Below, in pieces: positions 63,678 to 64,000 of a DNA stretch of 64,000 bases. This DNA comes from Proteobacteria bacterium UBA7415 (GTDB lineage: Bacteria > Pseudomonadota > Gammaproteobacteria > Arenicellales > Arenicellaceae). The stretch covers positions 124,001 to 188,000 of the forward strand of contig DKML01000004.1 of assembly GCA_002470515.1 (NCBI GenBank). Direction: 5' to 3'. The position numbers and the translations under genes are program-made. Positions within the stretch are counted from its first letter, which is position 1; each line of letters begins with the position of its first letter. The notes beneath the pieces were generated by a model, which was not told the origin of the DNA, made no database searches, and was given only the letters and a program-made list of their open reading frames with translations.

Positions 63678-64000
63678 ATGATGATTATTAGGACTATCGC
63701 GATCGCATCGCTGGTTTATGCTTGCACTGGCTTTGGCATATCTCAAGCCCAAATTCAGGCTGATTCAATTGCGGCTGCAGTACCATCAACTTACGCAGAT
63801 CTAACTCAGTTTAAATGGATGCATGGGACGGAGTCTTGTAAGCAAGACAAAGACCCAAAATTGCAGGTGGTACAGGTCAATGCAAACAGTTATGTAATCC
63901 GCCAAAATAAATGTGTGACTTTCGAAGCGCCGTTTATTTTCGTTTTGGTGGGGCAGAAACGTGCGTTGGTGGTGGATACGGGCGCCAATGAATCTCCCGA
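63678..64000 (+). CDS. Exported metallo-beta-lactamase-fold protein, 3' end outside window
   Basis: The frame is open from the ATG at 63678 to the window edge (107 codons). A signal peptide (about residues 1-24, SLVYACTGFGISQAQ) is followed by VNANSYVIRQNKCVTFEAPF and ALVVDTGANESP, the first strands of the metallo-beta-lactamase fold (NxYVI...LVVDTGA). The metal-binding HxHxDH would lie beyond the window. A second ATG follows at once (63681). Confidence 0.75.
   Translation, partial: MMIIRTIAIASLVYACTGFGISQAQIQADSIAAAVPSTYADLTQFKWMHGTESCKQDKDPKLQVVQVNANSYVIRQNKCVTFEAPFIFVLVGQKRALVVDTGANESP

Overview
The window looks like a chromosome segment of a free-living, probably marine, heterotrophic gammaproteobacterium of moderate GC. 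The evidence is a set of gammaproteobacterial housekeeping proteins (RF3, GltX, GlnS, ThrS, PyrC, PntAB, DusA, LipA, RarA, Zur), a TtpC/DUF3450-type TonB energising system, a split B12-dependent ribonucleotide reductase (NrdJa/NrdJb) and a CPXCG protein. I cannot name the genus. No tRNA, rRNA, CRISPR array or phage block was seen.

Layout. 1-3000: the end of prfC and gltX, followed by about 1.2 kb with no recognisable gene. 4172-12297: a nine-gene, same-strand cluster for TonB energisation. It holds DUF3450, TtpC, ExbB, ExbD, TonB and a TPR protein, then a second partial set (DUF3450, TtpC, ExbD) with no ExbB or TonB, closed by a strong terminator. 12503-15180: gap and pgi. 15286-16832: a reverse-strand gene joining a receiver-like domain, a membrane helix, a periplasmic region and a TonB C-terminus, broken by a frameshift. 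16989-23103: terC, pyrC, thrS, an FKBP isomerase, a small glutaredoxin-like protein and adk. 23634-28923: an acyl-CoA synthetase gene interrupted by one TGA, endonuclease I, an MCE-domain lipoprotein and an M19 dipeptidase lipoprotein. 28986-46743: glnS, an MscS channel, pntAB, dusA, a heptamer tandem repeat, an AsmA protein, ilvD, a zinc-ribbon membrane protein, rarA, zur and a Sel1/SPOR protein. 46939-50582: two NrdR-like boxes, a 500-base leader, nrdJa and nrdJb.

50600-64000 is the accessory part. It holds a family of palindromic repeats whose stems change but still pair, beside a truncated REP-associated transposase (RAYT); then threonine aldolase, small unknown genes, lipA, a complete IS110-family element, small unknown proteins, a radical SAM/SPASM protein, a glycosyltransferase, a TPR protein, a LysR regulator divergent from an oxidoreductase, and the start of a secreted metallo-beta-lactamase-fold protein.

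Most notable: the double TtpC/DUF3450 operon, the receiver-TonB fusion gene with its frameshift, the covarying palindromes next to the broken RAYT, the single nonsense codon in the acyl-CoA synthetase, and the IS110 element with structured flanking DNA. All functional calls rest on motif recognition by eye; no database search was run.
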